Below, piece by piece: positions 63,489 through 64,000 of a DNA stretch of 64,000 nt (position 1 is the stretch's first letter; each line of letters starts with the position of its first letter). A program made the position numbers and the translations under genes. This DNA is from Bifidobacterium eulemuris (GTDB taxonomy: Bacteria; Actinomycetota; Actinomycetes; Actinomycetales; Bifidobacteriaceae), in contig NZ_CP062938.1 in the NCBI RefSeq assembly GCF_014898155.1, positions 558,001 through 622,000 of the forward strand, given 5' to 3'. Under the pieces are notes generated by a model. It was not told the origin of the DNA, did no database searches, and saw only the letters and a list, made by a program, of their open reading frames with translations.

Positions 63489-64000
63489 TCACGCCGCCGG
63501 CGTCGCCATGCCGGCCGAGCCGCCCATCGCCTCGACAAGCCGGCCGAACACCATGTCGCCGTCCCCCACCGATTCCATGACGGACAGCAGACGTTCGGTC
63601 ATATCCCGCGGACTGGACGGCATCTCGTTGCTCACCCATTTGAACACCACGGCGGACACGCCGCCCAGCTGGTACATCAGCATGTCGCTGCCGAAGCTGT
63701 CGGAGGCTTTCGACAGGTCCTTCGGGAACGACTCCATCCCCGCGACCGCGTCGAGCAGGGCGTCCTGCAACGCCAGCATCATCGTGCCCCTCGGCACCGA
63801 AGCGACCAACGCGATCACGTCGTCCTTATGCGCGTACAGCGTCTCGAACACCAATTCGACGGCGCGGCGACGGCCGAGCCCTTCGCGTTCGCGCACGAAC
63901 GCGGCGCGATAGTCGGCGAAGATCATGGAGAGGTAGCGGCTGACGACGGCGTCCTTCGATTCGAAATTCCTATAGAAGCTCTGCCGCGACACGTCGGCCT
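63489..64000 (-). CDS. TetR-family regulator (N-terminus cut by the window)
   Basis: At least 170 aa, start lies beyond 64000. The visible N-terminal end reads ADVSRQSFYRNFESKDAVVSRYL, the end of a TetR helix-turn-helix; the rest is an all-helical ligand domain ending GGSAGMATPAA. TetR repressors commonly regulate adjacent transporters, and the DHA2-type MFS gene upstream on the same strand is a candidate. A role at the TTATCG operators at 62.4 kb is also possible. Confidence 0.88.
   Translation of the reverse strand, partial: ADVSRQSFYRNFESKDAVVSRYLSMIFADYRAAFVREREGLGRRRAVELVFETLYAHKDDVIALVASVPRGTMMLALQDALLDAVAGMESFPKDLSKASDSFGSDMLMYQLGGVSAVVFKWVSNEMPSSPRDMTERLLSVMESVGDGDMVFGRLVEAMGGSAGMATPAA

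Overview
The window is high-GC actinobacterial DNA that I assign to Bifidobacterium. The signs are two WhiB proteins, CarD, a PdtaS-type kinase, two LytR-CpsA-Psr proteins, the actinobacterial order eno-divIC-DUF501-ppx, and LacI-type operators in front of both pyk and eno. No species call is possible from the sequence alone.

Region 1 (1 to about 13.4 kb) is the integrase end of an integrative conjugative or mobilizable element whose other end lies left of the window. It carries a PcfB-like coupling accessory, a relaxase, MobC, an oriT-like palindrome, a type IA topoisomerase, a PD-(D/E)XK nuclease-like protein, several small unknown proteins, a large structured non-coding block, an AbiE-type toxin-antitoxin pair and a tyrosine integrase. 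Its most unusual feature is a basic C-terminal tail shared by three unrelated proteins, one of them the AbiEii-like toxin; at two gene junctions the tail end, stop codon, ribosome binding site and next start are one repeated 42-bp DNA block.

Region 2 (13.5-31.4 kb) is chromosomal: pyk, terC, uvrB, a LuxR/NarL-type two-component system divergent from a DUF1430-like membrane protein with an ABC ATPase (bacteriocin-export type, but no peptide gene), coaE, rpsA, folD, a zinc/manganese-type ABC importer with a Zur-like box, ispF and carD. Several intergenic spaces hold palindromic or tandem repeats.

Region 3 (31.5-51 kb): glgB followed by an OmpR-type two-component system, comF with a PMM-like HAD phosphatase, a cell-envelope block (zincin-like protein, DUF5719 protein, large GT2 membrane glycosyltransferase, WhiB2-like protein, two LCP ligases), an orphan EccC/FtsK-like ATPase, WhiB1, a PdtaS-like kinase and a haemolysin-III protein with an unusual charged N-terminal extension.

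Region 4 (51-64 kb): greA, an FKBP isomerase, L-serine dehydratase, tRNA-Leu(UAA), ppx, DUF501, divIC, eno, a holin-like membrane protein, an S10 carboxypeptidase without a signal peptide, a DHA2-type MFS transporter, a DUF2975/XRE pair behind a promoter carrying two matching operators, and a TetR regulator cut by the window end.
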